Shown here piece after piece: positions 11,119 through 23,300 of a stretch of DNA of 64,000 nucleotides (its first letter is position 1; the number at the start of each line of letters is the position of its first letter). This stretch comes from Hygrophila difformis. Taxonomy: Eukaryota; Streptophyta; Magnoliopsida; Lamiales; Acanthaceae. Where the stretch lies: NCBI GenBank assembly GCA_030278955.1, contig JAOANR010000004.1, forward strand, positions 52,145,459 to 52,209,458, in the 5' to 3' direction. A program made the position numbers and the translations under genes. The notes beneath the pieces are model-generated. The model searched no databases. It had not been told where the DNA came from and was given only the letters and a program-made list of their open reading frames with translations.

Positions 11119-12480
11119 ATAATAAAAGACATGCAAGTTCAGCCAATCTGTAAAAATCTAATGTTTCTCACGGAATGAATTCCAAACCGTCCCTTTACAT
11201 TAATGGCTAGCTATCTTTTCATGTACTTCCTACTTTATATTTTAAATGATACGTGGAGTTTATGCATGAAAATTAAGGAAGTCAGAAATTCATATCAAGC
11301 AGTATGTCAGAAGATGAAATATAAGCTTTATGGAATATAAAGTCCAGCATCAAAGACTTGCTCATTAGTTCAAATTCCCACCAATTCAAACCAGGATAAA
11401 ACCCTTGGCGTCGCCGTAATAACCTTGCTTCTGCATCAACTCCATTCCTGCAGTTTCCAAATTTATTTATTGCACATTTCAACTCCAACTGCATACAGCC
11501 TATGTATGTGTATGTGCTTTCAAATCCAGTGATATACAAATGCAAGTAATACACTAATACAGTATGCATACACACACCAACCTTCGTAGATCTTCCAAGA
11601 AAAGTGTAGTGCCCTGTAATATAAAGAGAACAATAATACTATTGGTGTTACAAGAGAGAGTTTGATTAGCTGGCTAATTTGGGTAGGTTTGACATTGCTT
11701 TTATCAATCAATATTTGGATTCAATAATAACTCACAGGCTGTATTATGTTTCCGCAGGCTACAAAACTAATTTAAAAAAGATATTCTTCCAAAAAATACC
11801 AATCATATTAGCAGACATGTCAATAGATATTCTTCTGTATCAACAAGAGTTTTTTATTTGAATAATACTCAAGCAGTTGCTCCCGAAATGGAACGCAGAA
11901 ATAAAGTACTGGTGTCAGTAGTCAGTTTGCAGGCAAAGAGGCTGTATAGAAAAATAGCCATAGTCCATAAATGGGTTTAGAAAGGTTAAAATATTAGTGG
12001 ATATAACATCCATGTGTAAACAACCAAAATTTAAGAACGAGAACATGCAAGAAGAATCAAATCACCATATACATCATCTTCCAAGATTTATAAAACGTAT
12101 AAGTAGTTTGATTATATTTGCAAATCCTTCGGCTGTTCACAGAGCAATTATCACTCAGTTTACTAAACATTCACCTAACTTCACATTCATCAACCATTAC
12201 TGATTTTTACAACTAAGTTAACACACAATTGTATGCCACACAAAAAAATACAACCGAAAACGCAGTCCCCATAAATGGGTTTTCCTTATAGAACAAATAC
12301 CAAAATTAAAGATCTTCAAATCTACCATATACTTAAACCTCATTGTTTTACCTGAAGCATATAAATCCACATGAACTATAGGATTCCTAAAACTCTATAA
12401 ATCCAATTCAAACAAAAATGTAAAGCAATTCCACAGCTCAAAGAACTATAACCATCAGAAACCGCCCAAATCAAAGTTAC
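11119..12480. other. Helitron internal DNA; one unidentified exon-like piece near 11390-11450
   Basis: On the minus strand about 11395-11455 reads GVDAEARLLRRRQGFYPGLN and follows a CTGCAG-like acceptor. It may be another captured exon, but I cannot name it. The rest is AT-rich with no coding signal. Confidence 0.3.
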
Positions 12481-12612
12481 CTGACGCACACTATTGCAGT
12501 AACAAGTATTTCCGAAATTCTTGAGTCCAAAATACTGGTCGCCTTCAGGGAACTGGTCTCCCAATGCTTTCTCCAGCTTCGAACCGGCTGCTCCCTTTCC
12601 AATCCTCCTTCG
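12481..12612 (-). pseudogene. UBP3/UBP4-type deubiquitinase, exon 1 fragment
   Basis: The minus strand reads [20 protein letters not shown] then [16 protein letters not shown] and ends in CAG|GTAACT. This is exon 1 of the plant ubiquitin-specific proteases UBP3/UBP4, including the Cys box (GNTCYCNS) with its catalytic Cys. The native initiator ATG just before GAAGSK is AAG here, and the position after CNSV is Arg instead of the usual Leu. The remaining exons are missing. About 100 bp further up the minus strand is apparent 5' UTR. Confidence 0.85.
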
Positions 12613-13089
12613 CCTCAACTTCTTTAAAATTGAACTACCTCCATATGATTCTGAGATTCAACTTCACGATTTACAGGGCTTGTTGCAAAAGAAGAAACAT
12701 TAACGAAATCATATAGGAGATAAAATGGGAGATGCCAATGACTGTGTTAGAGAATTAGAGGTCGAATGGTGGCACAAGAAGCAGCGAACAAGGGCAAAGT
12801 ACAAAAGGCTGAAAAAATCACAGACTCTATCGTCATGAACAATTATAGTTCCTTCATATCATTGAGACAAAATACAACATTCAGAAAGTACATACAGGCC
12901 ACAGAGGGAGTTTGTAGGTAGCCAACAAATAATTATCCCATCAAGAAAAGCCCATTTTGCATATGCAAAGAAGCAATTATGTCTAGTAAAGCATATTCTA
13001 AACATTAATATTAATGATCCTGCATGAAAGAGACATTATCAATATAGACACTTAAATGATACAATGAGCAAGAAAAGCTAGGGGCATGC
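12613..13089. other. Helitron internal DNA between UBP and AP4E fragments
   Basis: No exon recognised. It probably contains UBP 5' UTR or promoter and AP4E intron sequence. Confidence 0.35.
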
Positions 13090-13275
13090 CTGAATGAATG
13101 GAGCAGGCAGCTGATGGTAGTCATAACTCTTTGGCAATCTGCGTTCCGCCACTTGCTTAAGAATGTATACAAAACTAACAACCAGATCCTTATATGCATC
13201 AGGATCAGGCATAATAAGGTCATAAAGAGGGCAGAGTGCTACACCCATAACACCAGGATCATTATCACAGAGCCT
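13090..13275 (-). pseudogene. AP4E: AP-4 complex subunit epsilon exon fragment
   Basis: After a TTTCAG acceptor the minus strand reads RLCDNDPGVMGVALCPLYDL, DAYKDLVVSFVYILKQVAER and RLPKSYDYHQLPAPFIQ. This is one exon of the adaptin N-terminal trunk of AP-4 epsilon, a coat subunit of post-Golgi vesicles. The exon ends CAG followed by GCATGC rather than GT, so it is either a GC-AG intron or a mutated donor. A short frame at about 13400-13445 (KVVKVVMTGTTE) upstream is not identified. Confidence 0.83.
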
Positions 13276-13399
13276 CTGAAACAAAATTCAATTATTGTAA
13301 GCAAAAAACTCATTACCTCTGGAAACCAGTAAACTTATTTTCCTTAAACATATAAGTAGATGAGCAATAAAGTAAATCACTGTGCCTGTAATAGGTAAG

Positions 13400-14390
13400 A
13401 AACATACCTCCGTCGTTCCTGTCATTACGACTTTCACCACTTTCAATCTTCACATATGTATCCGTACAGGTAATCAATCAGAATTCCTAAACAATCAAGG
13501 CAAAGAATAAGTTGCGCAAAAAGAGCGTAGAAAAGGTACAGGAGCACAAAAAACAGTACCAACATAATGAAATTGATTTTGTAACGATCTAACAGTGGTT
13601 TCAAATACATCAAACAGTAGGGCAAAACTACAGACTCAGAACTAATCATTGTTGAAGGTTTGCAAATCTGTGGCGCTATGAAATCTGTTTCAATTTAAAA
13701 CCCCCAATGAACAAATCGATTTCCACAATAAAACACAAAAATAAAATAAAATTCCCAACAAACCACCACCACCGGCTTCCATCATCACCACGACCATGTC
13801 GGCGCACCGCCGGCGCCACCACAACGGCGACGCATGCGCCGCTGCTCAACACCACGGCTCGCTCGCGCGCGCTGTGGACCACCACCGGCTGGAGGCGACC
13901 TCCACCACGCCACAGTCACCATCTCCGACCTATTCTCCTCCCCCTTCCACTGTCGTTCCCCTCTCCGGCGACCCACCGGATTCTTCCCCAAAATCCCAAT
14001 TAGTGCAAAAAGATGAGAGAACGGGGAAAAGAAATCCAAACCTTGGCAAGAGATCGAATGGGGCTTCGATTTCACCTCCCAACTTCCATTTCGCAGCTTC
14101 TCCTTCCTCCTCCTCTCCCTCGTCCAACCCGCTGCTCTCTTCCTCTCTTCATCGCGATTTAATTGTGTGTACCCTAATTTTTACGCACGAAAATCTGAAA
14201 GAGAAATTGGCTGAAAAAAAGTGACGCACCCAGGTGAAAACAAAACTGGAAAGAAACGGGTAATACCCGACCCGAGTGATTTGGTAATGCCCGAGTCATC
14301 CAACGGCCACAAATCCAATTTACACTCTTGATCCAATGGCCAAAATCAAAATTGAGCATGGAAGATTGGGAGCTCTCCCATTTATAAGAT
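13400..14390 (-). other. 5' end region of the Helitron with GC-rich, UTR-like DNA
   Basis: The 13780-14130 part is GC-rich on both strands with overlapping frames in several phases, resembling the 5' UTR and first exon of a nuclear gene; I do not recognise a protein. The outer 250 bases (about 14140-14398) are the Helitron head. Its position at the 5' end would let a captured promoter drive a chimeric transcript through the downstream exons. That is inference. Confidence 0.35.
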
Positions 14391-14398
14391 ATAATAGA

Positions 14399-14877
14399 TA
14401 TATGTATCTAATTACGTGAGTTGTCAACCCGTGGGATAGTATTTATAAGTTCTACTGCTAAAAATAAGAATTTCTTCGGCCCTGTTTGGATGAGCTTTTT
14501 GTATGTACGTTTTTGGCTTTTCCTCTTAAAACATAAATGCATTTGGAACAATATTTTAAATCTATTCAAAGAATTAATGGAATAATATTTTTGAGTATGA
14601 GAATATAAACTTTTAACTTATACCACCACATATGATTTATACCTCTTTTTAAAAGCAATACTTACTATTTAAAAAATTGAAATTTTTTATTTTAAATATA
14701 AATCAAAACGGTGAAAAAATATTACTCAAACATAGCCGTCCCATGTTAAACAAGCATGTGATAATTGTGTGGACAACGACAGGATATATGTTTTCTTTGA
14801 CAAGCCGAAGCCGGAGGAAAAAAAAATTGGAAAAAAGGAAAGGAAAAACCAAAAAAACGAACACAAGGATCCAAAGA
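14399..14877. other. Intergenic DNA between Helitron and LINE
   Basis: A GGCCCTGTTTGGATGAGC-type MITE end begins at about 14479, but the partner end was not found. An A-rich purine tract is at 14815-14860. No gene is seen. Confidence 0.4.
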
Positions 14878-17013
14878 CTAGTGACGAGGGAACCACACGC
14901 CGGACGCATCCGCCGCTAATGCCCGCAACAGAAAGTCAGGCAGAAAAGCCCAAGTGGTGTAAAACTCCTTGATTCCAGTACCGTGTTTGGCCAAGCAGTC
15001 CGCAACTCGGTTTCCTTCCCGGAATATGTGATGTATGCTACACACCTCAAAGGAGAGTTTTAAATCCTGTACCCGCTGGTATAAGGATGCAAAAGGGTGG
15101 AATAAATCCCAAGTGTCCAATGTGTTGAAGGTGACCAAGGAATCAGTGTACACACTCAACCGCCGCACCCCCATCTTCTTCGCATAATCCAGCACTGCTA
15201 CTAGTGCATATAGCTCAGCATAATTGATGGTCTTGCAGCCCAAGAAACCACATCCTCCCCCGGTCCAATGCCCATCATCGTCTCGGACGACGAATCCAAA
15301 ACCAGCACGCCCGGATCCCCCCATGACACTGCCATCCACATGTAAAATCTTTCCCAGCGCCCCCTCACCATTCCAGTGCACCAGACATTCAGAGCCCGAC
15401 ACATGGCTCTCCACACTACCAGCGCTGAACAAAGCTTCCGTAAGATGGTGGATGTCCCGTTTCAAAAGCCAAAGAGACCGCTGACTGCCTCTGAACACCC
15501 TTGAGTTTCGTTCGATCCAGAGCACCCAAACTGTACTTATGAATACCGCCCCATACCTGGTATACATGGATTCCAGGAACTCTCTAATGTCATCCTTGGG
15601 GATGTCCATGCAATCTAGTGGGATCGCGATCCGGATGCCTTTCCAAGCTAACCGAGCCCATGTACAATACAAGAGGCAGTGAGACCAATCCTCTACCTCT
15701 TCACCACACACAACACACAAAGGTGAGGTGGCCATTCCCCGCCTGAACCGAGTGAGATTCACAGGCAGCGATTCATGAGCAATCAACCACAGCGATTCCA
15801 CAACCATTTCCAACCGTGCCCAGCTATCCCATCATCCGTGAGGAGGTGATACGCGGAACTGACCGAATATTTTCCCGAGCTAGACCTGTTCCAGACCCAC
15901 GTATCCGGTATAGCATCATGCAACTGTGGCGGGGGCGTAGCACAAATATTTTGTAGGACAGCCATTGGCATATGAGTGTAAACACAATCCCAGTTCCACT
16001 CATCCTCCTTAATGACATGCCGAATTTCCAAATCCAGGTCCTGTGTGGCGACATAGGGCAGAGCAAGGCCTAACTGAGAGTTGTTCCACCAGTCAGAAAA
16101 CCATAGGGAAGAACGCCCATTACCAATCCTGGGAGTAAAACCCTTCCGCAACAGGGGTAGAATGTGTTGCACCATTTTCAATGTTTTAGAACGAGCATTT
16201 GGCAGGGGAAGAAGCGGGTGTTGCAAAGCAGGCTCCATGGCCTTTACTAGTTGCACCCATGTCTTCTCGGGGGAGTGCAGCAGATCCCACAAATGCTTGC
16301 CCAGCAGGGACACATTCATGAAGCGTGCTCGACGTAATCCAAGACCCCCTTTGGATCGAGGCTTGGCCACTTTATCCCAGCTAACTAGGTGAATTCCTTT
16401 CCCACTCCTATCCTTCCATAGGAATCTACTAATCCGTCTGTCAATGGCTGTAAAAACAGTCTCCGGGAGCCAGAAGAGTTGCAGTGTGTAAGTGGGGATG
16501 GCTGCCATGACAGCCTTACACAATGTATGACGCCCTGCCTTGTTGAGAAGAGTGCACGCCCACCCCTCCATTTTCTCATCCATGTGTTCCAAAATAAAGG
16601 CGAAGTCTTGGGAACGATATCGTCCGGTAAGCATGGGGAAACCCAAATACTTCCCGAATTTCTCTTCAATTGGAATTTGCAAAATATCCTGTATCCATCG
16701 CTTGTCTGCTAATCCCACAGCCGACCAAATGACCATGGAAGACTTCTGTGTGGATTAAGGTGCAGCCCAGAAAGTGAGGCAAAAATCTAAAGCGATTCAG
16801 CCACTGCCCTGATACTTTCCCGATTAGCAAGAGAGCATAATATTAAGTCATCCGCAAATAGCAAATGAGAGATACCGGCACCCGATCTAGAGAGACAAAT
16901 CGGCTTCCACCGTTGTTGAGAAACCAACTGCTGAATCAGGAGAGAAAATTTTTCCATGACAATAAGGAATAGATAGGGTGAAAGAGGGTCCGTTGTCGTA
17001 TTCCTTTCCCGGG
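14878..17013 (-). mobile_element. 5'-truncated plant LINE (L1 clade) with RT C-terminus, zf-RVT and RNase H
   Basis: On the minus strand, 16990-16760 encodes the palm part of a reverse transcriptase, including HLLFADDLILCSL (FADD box). An in-frame stop follows near 16790. The region 16736-15783 continues the RT thumb and connector (FGKYLGFPMLTGRY). Near 15800 a frameshift leads into 15813-14878 with a zf-RVT Cys-rich segment (LCVVCGEEVEDWSHCLLYC) and a full RNase H domain: HVDGSV, NYAELYALVA, SVYTDS and GNRVADCLAKHG carry the four acidic residues. Endonuclease and ORF1 are missing. No A tail or target duplication was identified. Confidence 0.88.
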
Positions 17014-18193
17014 CCTAAAATTTATTTGTTGATCAGCATCACAGACAAATATGCATAGCGGGTTAGTTTATTTATGTGAAAACTATATATATTCAATGAT
17101 AATACTATAATTAATAATTGGCGGCCAAACAAAAGACATCTATCATATTTCCGTGAACTTTTGGGATGGATTTGTATTTTTCCTAAGTATTAGTATAAAT
17201 TAAGAATGAATGGATCGGAGTAAAAATATGATAATTGTTGTTGAAGTTAGCAATTGGGTTTGAAACTCTAGTAGTAGTGGTATACTATTCAAAATACATT
17301 TATTAATTATTTAACTAGTAATGCAACAAACATGGATGACAAATCTGACCTGCTCAACTGTGTGTACAGTTGTTGAGGCTGAAATTATCTCACCTGTTTA
17401 GTGTTTACTACTACAGTCTACAATACACTGAGTCGAACACATCCACCTATCATTCAAGTTGATAATTCTAGTTTTCGTTTTTTAGTTGACTATATGACTA
17501 TATATCCTATATATCCTATATGACTATAAATTCATAGGATATATATACTATATATCCTATGAATTTAAATTATTTTCCCAGTTTGCAGTAATTTTTAAGT
17601 TTCCGTTTCAGCACCGTACCCCTTCAATTTCACGCATGCCCGTTTGGATTAATAGCACATTTTAAACCATCCATTGGCCAAATTAAACAACAGGAAAGGA
17701 TTTCCACTACATATTTAAAATTAACTAGGCTTAAAAAATTCTTCCATTCATCAAATGAATCCTCATAAAAGTTAGCATCTTTGTACGATACTATTATTAT
17801 GAAAAATTTACATTAGCTATAAGATAAATTAATTAAATTTATTTCCATCCTCCATTGATTGAGGAAGTGGACGATGTATATAAATATTAGAATATATCAC
17901 TTAATTAGTGTTGTAAACGTTATTGTCGCCTAACTTCTTGCCTATGAGGAACTGACAAACATTTCCTCACTAGTTTCTACCGCTTTGTGAGTACGATGAA
18001 ATTATTTTATCATATAAAGACGAATTTTTAACACTTTGTAATATATAGTATTTTTGTACTTGGGCCGGTTTTTTTTGTCTTTTGAAAAAAAAAGGAGAAG
18101 TCAGTGGAAAAAGGGGAAAGAGATAGAAGGAGAATTCAAAAGCAAAAGCAGCCCAAATAATTGTTTGGATTGAAATTATTAAAGTTGTTTTTC
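17014..18193. other. AT-rich intergenic DNA with a palindromic TA-rich patch
   Basis: No gene recognised. Around 17480-17570 the motif TATATATCCTATGAATTTA and its inverted forms make a strong local palindrome. Confidence 0.5.
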
Positions 18194-18209
18194 AAATGAA
18201 ACATGTTTG

Positions 18210-18350
18210 CTTAAGCAAGGTCTCGGGTTCGAGCCTTGTGTATGCAGAAAACTGCTTTGGGAGATGCGCCCTTAATTGCCCTTGCAGATCCTCGAGGGAT
18301 TATTCTTGGGTCCAATATGGCCTGAGGATACCCTGGTATTCACCTAAAAA
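18210..18350 (+). repeat. tRNA-derived SINE with 16-bp target-site duplication
   Basis: Contains a box B-like GGGTTCGAGCC near 18225 and ends in an A run. It is flanked by perfect direct repeats AAATGAAACATGTTTG at 18194-18209 and 18351-18366. Related to the first SINE part at about 4180-4300. The 5' end appears truncated because box A is missing. Confidence 0.85.
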
Positions 18351-18489
18351 AAATGAAACATGTTTGGATAAATTATACGTAAAAGGACTTTTTATACATT
18401 AAAATTACTAAAATGGGCATAAATCTTATAATAATATTTAGTGTTGATTTTATTTCCTTATTAGATAGGGATATTGTTGTATTTTTATT

Positions 18490-19600
18490 CCAAAATGACT
18501 TATCTTTTTTGGAAAAAAAAGGCCAAATATGTCCTTTTTCTTTTCCAAAAATTCAAATCAGTCATTTTTCTATTTTATTACCAAAACAGTCCGCTACAAA
18601 TGTTAATTATGTCCAAATCAGTCCCTTGTTAACTAATTATGCTCTAATTACCGACATGACAATGGTTTAAATGTAAACATGGCACGTGGCCATAATATTA
18701 GTCTATTTTCTTTTATCTTTTGCCAATTCGGTCCTAAATTTTTGTTTTGTTCCATTTAGTTATCTACCCAAATCGGTCATTTTTATATTAATTGGCATCC
18801 AACCTTTCAAATTATTTCATTTCAGGCCCAGAATCTTAATTTTTTTTTTTTATTATGACTAATCTATTTATCAAATAAATATCCAACATATTTCTGTAAA
18901 TAAAATTAAACACTAAACCTCATACATTGGGTTTGACTGCCTTGTTATAGGGTCTTCCAAATACCGGAATTTTACGGACTCTCTCTAACCACCCGACTGT
19001 CTTGTTAAATTATTACTCAAACCTTTCTACGTTCTAAGGTAGGAAACAAAGTATGATTGTGCTAATTGTTGCTGAAGGAAACCAGAACTAATGAACCATC
19101 GGTTATGGTTGGGTGGTTAGAGAGAGTCCGTAAAATCCCATAACTTGGAAGATCCGGTAACAATGTAGTCAAACCCAATATATGAGGTTTGGTGTTTAAT
19201 TTTATTTACGGAACTATATTGGCATTTATTTGATAAATAGATTAGTATTAATAAAAAATTTAAGGTTCTGGGCCTGAAATGAAATAATTTGAAAGGTTGA
19301 AGACAAATTAATATAAAAATGACTGATTTGGGTAGAGGATTAAATGGAACAAAACAAAAGTTTATGACTGAATTGGTTTAAGATCAAAGAAAAATGACTA
19401 ATTTTATGCCCACTTGTTAGGTTTAAATTTAAACACTTGCCACGTCAGCAATTAGAGCATAATTAGTGAACAATGGACTGATTTGGACATAATTAGCATT
19501 TGTAGCGGACTATTTTGGTAATAAAATAGAAAAAGGACTGATTTGGATTTTTAAAAAAGAAAAATGACTTATTTATCATTTTTTCCTATCTTTTTTTCTA
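18490..19600. mobile_element. Long foldback MITE, about 1.1 kb, copy 1
   Basis: The left arm (about 18505-18990) and right arm (about 19100-19590) are long inverted copies of each other. For example AATTCAAATCAGTCATTTTT in the left arm pairs with the GACTGATTTGGATTT region in the right arm, and CTCTCTAACCACCCGACTG pairs with TGGGTGGTTAGAGAGAG. A loop of about 100 bp separates them. A second copy lies at about 49190-50235. No protein is encoded; open frames inside are fortuitous. Confidence 0.75.
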
Positions 19601-20244
19601 AAAGTAACCCCCTACTTACTTTTTTTTAAAAAAAAGAGAACAACTAAAAAAATTTAAAAAAGAACTTTTTGGTGAAGGAGAAGTCAAAAGAAGGGAAAAA
19701 AAAAGTTAAAACAAACAGGCTCTTAAAACTATTTATTCACCAAAATTAAGTATTTTTTTAGTCCAACACTTCATAATTATGAAAGAAAATTCGGATGATT
19801 TTTAAATTTAATATGAAAGTAACCTTTTTTTAAAAAAAAAAAAAAAGGTTCCAAGAGGGAGGCTAAACATATCCAAAGAATAGAAAACAAAATTAATGCA
19901 AAAACTGTGAGAATGAAGCAAAGGAAATTAAGTGTGCGAGTATATATATATATATATAACGTCCACATCCATTGCCGCCGTGAACATCATCGGGTATTCG
20001 GGTGAATAAATAAGTCCTTGCATGTTGGAAACAACTAATTGCAAGCGCACAGCACAATTAGCACATCATGCACCATGTCCATGTCCATGAACCTAGAAAT
20101 AAAATTAAAATTGAAATTGAAAAATACAAAATTAAATAGACAAAAATAAAAACTGCATCAAATTTGTTGTACACCCTAATCACGAACTACATATACAGGT
20201 ATAGGCTTCCACAAATTCATATGGTATGGAACTTCAGTCAAGCT
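19601..20244. other. Upstream region of the polyol transporter gene
   Basis: AT-rich, with a TA microsatellite at about 19940-19960. No gene seen. Confidence 0.5.
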
Positions 20245-20252
20245 TATAAATA
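20245..20252 (+). promoter_or_regulatory. TATA box of the polyol transporter gene
   Basis: TATAAATA lies 78 bases before the start codon at 20330. Transcription would start about 30 bases downstream, giving a roughly 50-base 5' UTR. Assigned by position and sequence only. Confidence 0.55.
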
Positions 20253-20329
20253 ATATCCATATATAGTTTAAAGTTTCATCCTTTCATATATCCATTCCCC
20301 AATATAATAAAAACTTCACTTCAATTCCC

Positions 20330-23300
20330 ATGGCAGCTGAAGCTAAGCCACCGCTGCCGAATGACTCCTCCGATCTGGCCCAATTACCCATACGACCCGC
20401 ATCCAACCCGATTCCCAAACCCAAAAGAAACAGATATGCCATGGCTTGCTCTTTGTTGGCCTCCCTCACCTCCATCTTGCTGGGATACGGTATATATATA
20501 TATTTCCTGCTTCCTTTCTCTTCTCTTCTATATACTGTATATATTTTCTAAATTCTTTTACACTATAATCATCAGAAAAAAAAAGGAACATTAATTAAAT
20601 CTAAGGATATTAATTGTTGATTCATGTCAGATATTGGAGTAATGAGCGGAGCAATCCTTTACATCCAAAAGGACCTTCACATAAACGACGTTCAGAAGGA
20701 GATCATAATGGGGATTATGAGCGTCTACTCGCTCCTTGGCTCCGCCGCCGCCGGCCGCACGTCCGACTGGATCGGCCGCCGCTACACCATCGTCTTCGCT
20801 GGTGTGATATTCTTCGCCGGCGCGTTGCTCATGGGCTTCGCCACGAACTATGCTTTCCTCATGGTCGGCCGATTTGTGGCCGGCGTCGGTGTCGGCTATG
20901 CGTTGATGATCGCGCCGGTGTACACGGCGGAGGTGGCGCCGGCTTCATCACGCGGATTCCTCACCTCCATTACTGAAGTGTCGATCAATGTTGGTAAGAT
21001 GATTATAATAGTAGTATGTTTTACTTTACTTTTAGTTTTACTAAGTTTTGAGTTTGCTAGGCATGTACATGTACACATAAAATAAATAAATAAATAAAGG
21101 GAAAATGTATCTACTATCCCAGAGTAATATCCTCTAAAGTGACTATTTATTTATTTTTATTTTTTTTCAAGTATATAATAAAATTATAACCAAATTTAAT
21201 CGTATTAAATTCATCTAACTGTAAAATATACTCTCTTTCAACGTCTTTTTTTTACTTGAACACATACAATATCAAAAAATTGAACAAAACCTATTAAATG
21301 GAATAGAGAGATTATATAAATTATACAGTATAATTTTTAATTATTAAGCAAATGAATAGAGTTTGTCACTTTATATTTTGCAGCTGGATGAATGGGGTGA
21401 TTGTTTTTTTCACTTTGTCTTCTTTCTTGCACATGAAAATTACGGCCGGGAAATGACAAATGTTGAAATGGGCGAATGGTTGGTGCTATGGTTTTTTCCA
21501 ACCACGTGCTGAGTGGGGCAACAAAATTTATTATTTTTGGAAATTAATGCATAGCGTTTCCACAGCATAGAATATACTCACTCCATTATTAAATGGATGC
21601 CCATCCACTATTCTTTAAAGTTTTATCATACTTATACAAATTTAAATATAGTCAACTGTGATCTTGTTAGATTTGTCTCGTCTTATAGTTTTAAATATCG
21701 AACTTTTAGAATTTTCACATGTACTGAACTTAAGTTACTCCCTCCGTCCCACAATAATGTTCCCATTTGACTTTTTGACACTGTTCATTGTTCAACTTTG
21801 ACTCGATATTATTGTAATTATATATTTGAAAAAAATAGTCGAGTTCGGTCTTGTTAGATTCGTCTAGTCGTATAATTTTAGAATATATATTTTACATAAT
21901 TTCTACTTGTATATATTTTGAGATATTAACAATTTAAAAAGTGCATTGGATTGTGTGCAGAAATGAAATGGGAATATTATTGTGGAACGGAGGGAGTATT
22001 AATTATTTAAAATGTGTATTGGATTGTGTGTTGTGTGGGTTCGTAGCAAAAAAAATAAAAAACAGAGGAAGTATAATAGTAGATGGGTAGGATTTGGTTT
22101 TGGGCATTTTGATGGGAAAAGTTTATGTTTGCATTTTATATGAATGGGTCATTATGGAAGTGATTAAGTACTAGCTAGGATCCATGCATGGACTGATACT
22201 ACTGTATAATGGTTTAGCCGTCCACGTAGAAGTAGAGCTGTAAACGAGCCGAACCGAACCGAGCTTCAAGTGTTTGAGCTCTGTTCGTTAAGCTTAACGA
22301 ACGAACACGAACCGAGCTAAAAATCTTAACGAGCCAATTTTCATGTTTGAGCTCTGTTCGTTTAACTTTACGAACGAGCTAATAACGAACGAACACGAGC
22401 CTAGTCGAGCTCAGTTAACGAACCATTTATTTTATTAATAAATTTATTTGTTTTAGAATTAAATTAGGTGTGAAAATGTAATGTATATTGTAATATAATT
22501 TATGAGAGAAATGTGAAATTAATAAAAATGGAAATAAAAAGAACAACTAGCTAAAATATTTATTTTTTATAATATATATTCCATTAAAAAAGAATTCCGA
22601 ACTGTTCGCGAACTTAACGAACGAACACACAAACCAAATTATGTGTTTGAGCTCGGTTCGTTTAACTTACCGAACGAGCTGTTAACGAACGAACACGTGT
22701 CGAACCGAGATCAGCTCACGAACTGTTTGTTCTATTTACAGCTCTACGTAGAAGTAGGAATGGCTTAATTTTAATTCCTACTGGACTACTACTATAGTAT
22801 AGAATTTATTACAGTATATTGGCTCATTTAACTACTACAGTATATTTTTAACTGACACGTGGCAACATATATAATAGGGATATTGCTAGGTTACGTCTCC
22901 AACTTCGCCTTCTCCAAACTTCCCACCAATCTCGGCTGGCGATTCATGCTCGGTGCCGGCGCCGTCCCCTCCATCTTCCTCGCCCTCGCCGTCCTCGCCA
23001 TGCCGGAGTCTCCTCGCTGGCTCGTCATGCAAGGCCGCCTCCGTGACGCCAAGCTCGTCCTCGACCGCACCTCCGACTCCCCATCAGAATCCCGTCTCCG
23101 ACTATCCGACATCAAGGAAGCCGCCGGCCTTCCCCCAGACGCCGACGGAGATGTCGTCTTCGTCCAAAAGAAGCACCACGGCGAGGGCGTGTGGCGCGAA
23201 CTCCTCGTCCGCCCCACCCCCGCCGTCCGCCATATCCTCCTCTGCGGCGTCGGCATCCACTTCTTCCAGCAGGCCAGCGGCATCGACGCCATCGTCCTCT

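Larger units (their letters stand above)
5924..14398 (-). mobile_element. Non-autonomous Helitron, 8.5 kb, with captured fragments of at least six genes
   Basis: On the minus strand the element begins at 14398 with TCTATTATATCTTATAAATG, preceded by host A. It ends at 5924 with CTAG followed by host T. Eight bases before that CTAG is a perfect short hairpin, CTGTGC-ATC-GCACAG (plus strand 5936-5950). The 5' TC, 3' hairpin plus CTAG and A^T insertion together are diagnostic of Helitrons. No Rep/helicase is present. All recognisable gene fragments inside (AP4E, UBP3/4, ECR1, IWS1, TTI1-like, NT5DC) lie on the minus strand, the sense strand of the element, and keep introns. This is the arrangement known from multigene-capture Helitrons. 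Confidence 0.82.

Noticed and set aside
13707..14224. 142-codon plus-strand frame with Pro/Ser/His-rich sequence
   Set aside because: Low-complexity translation of GC-rich DNA in several frames at once, without splice or family support, and opposite to all captured genes.
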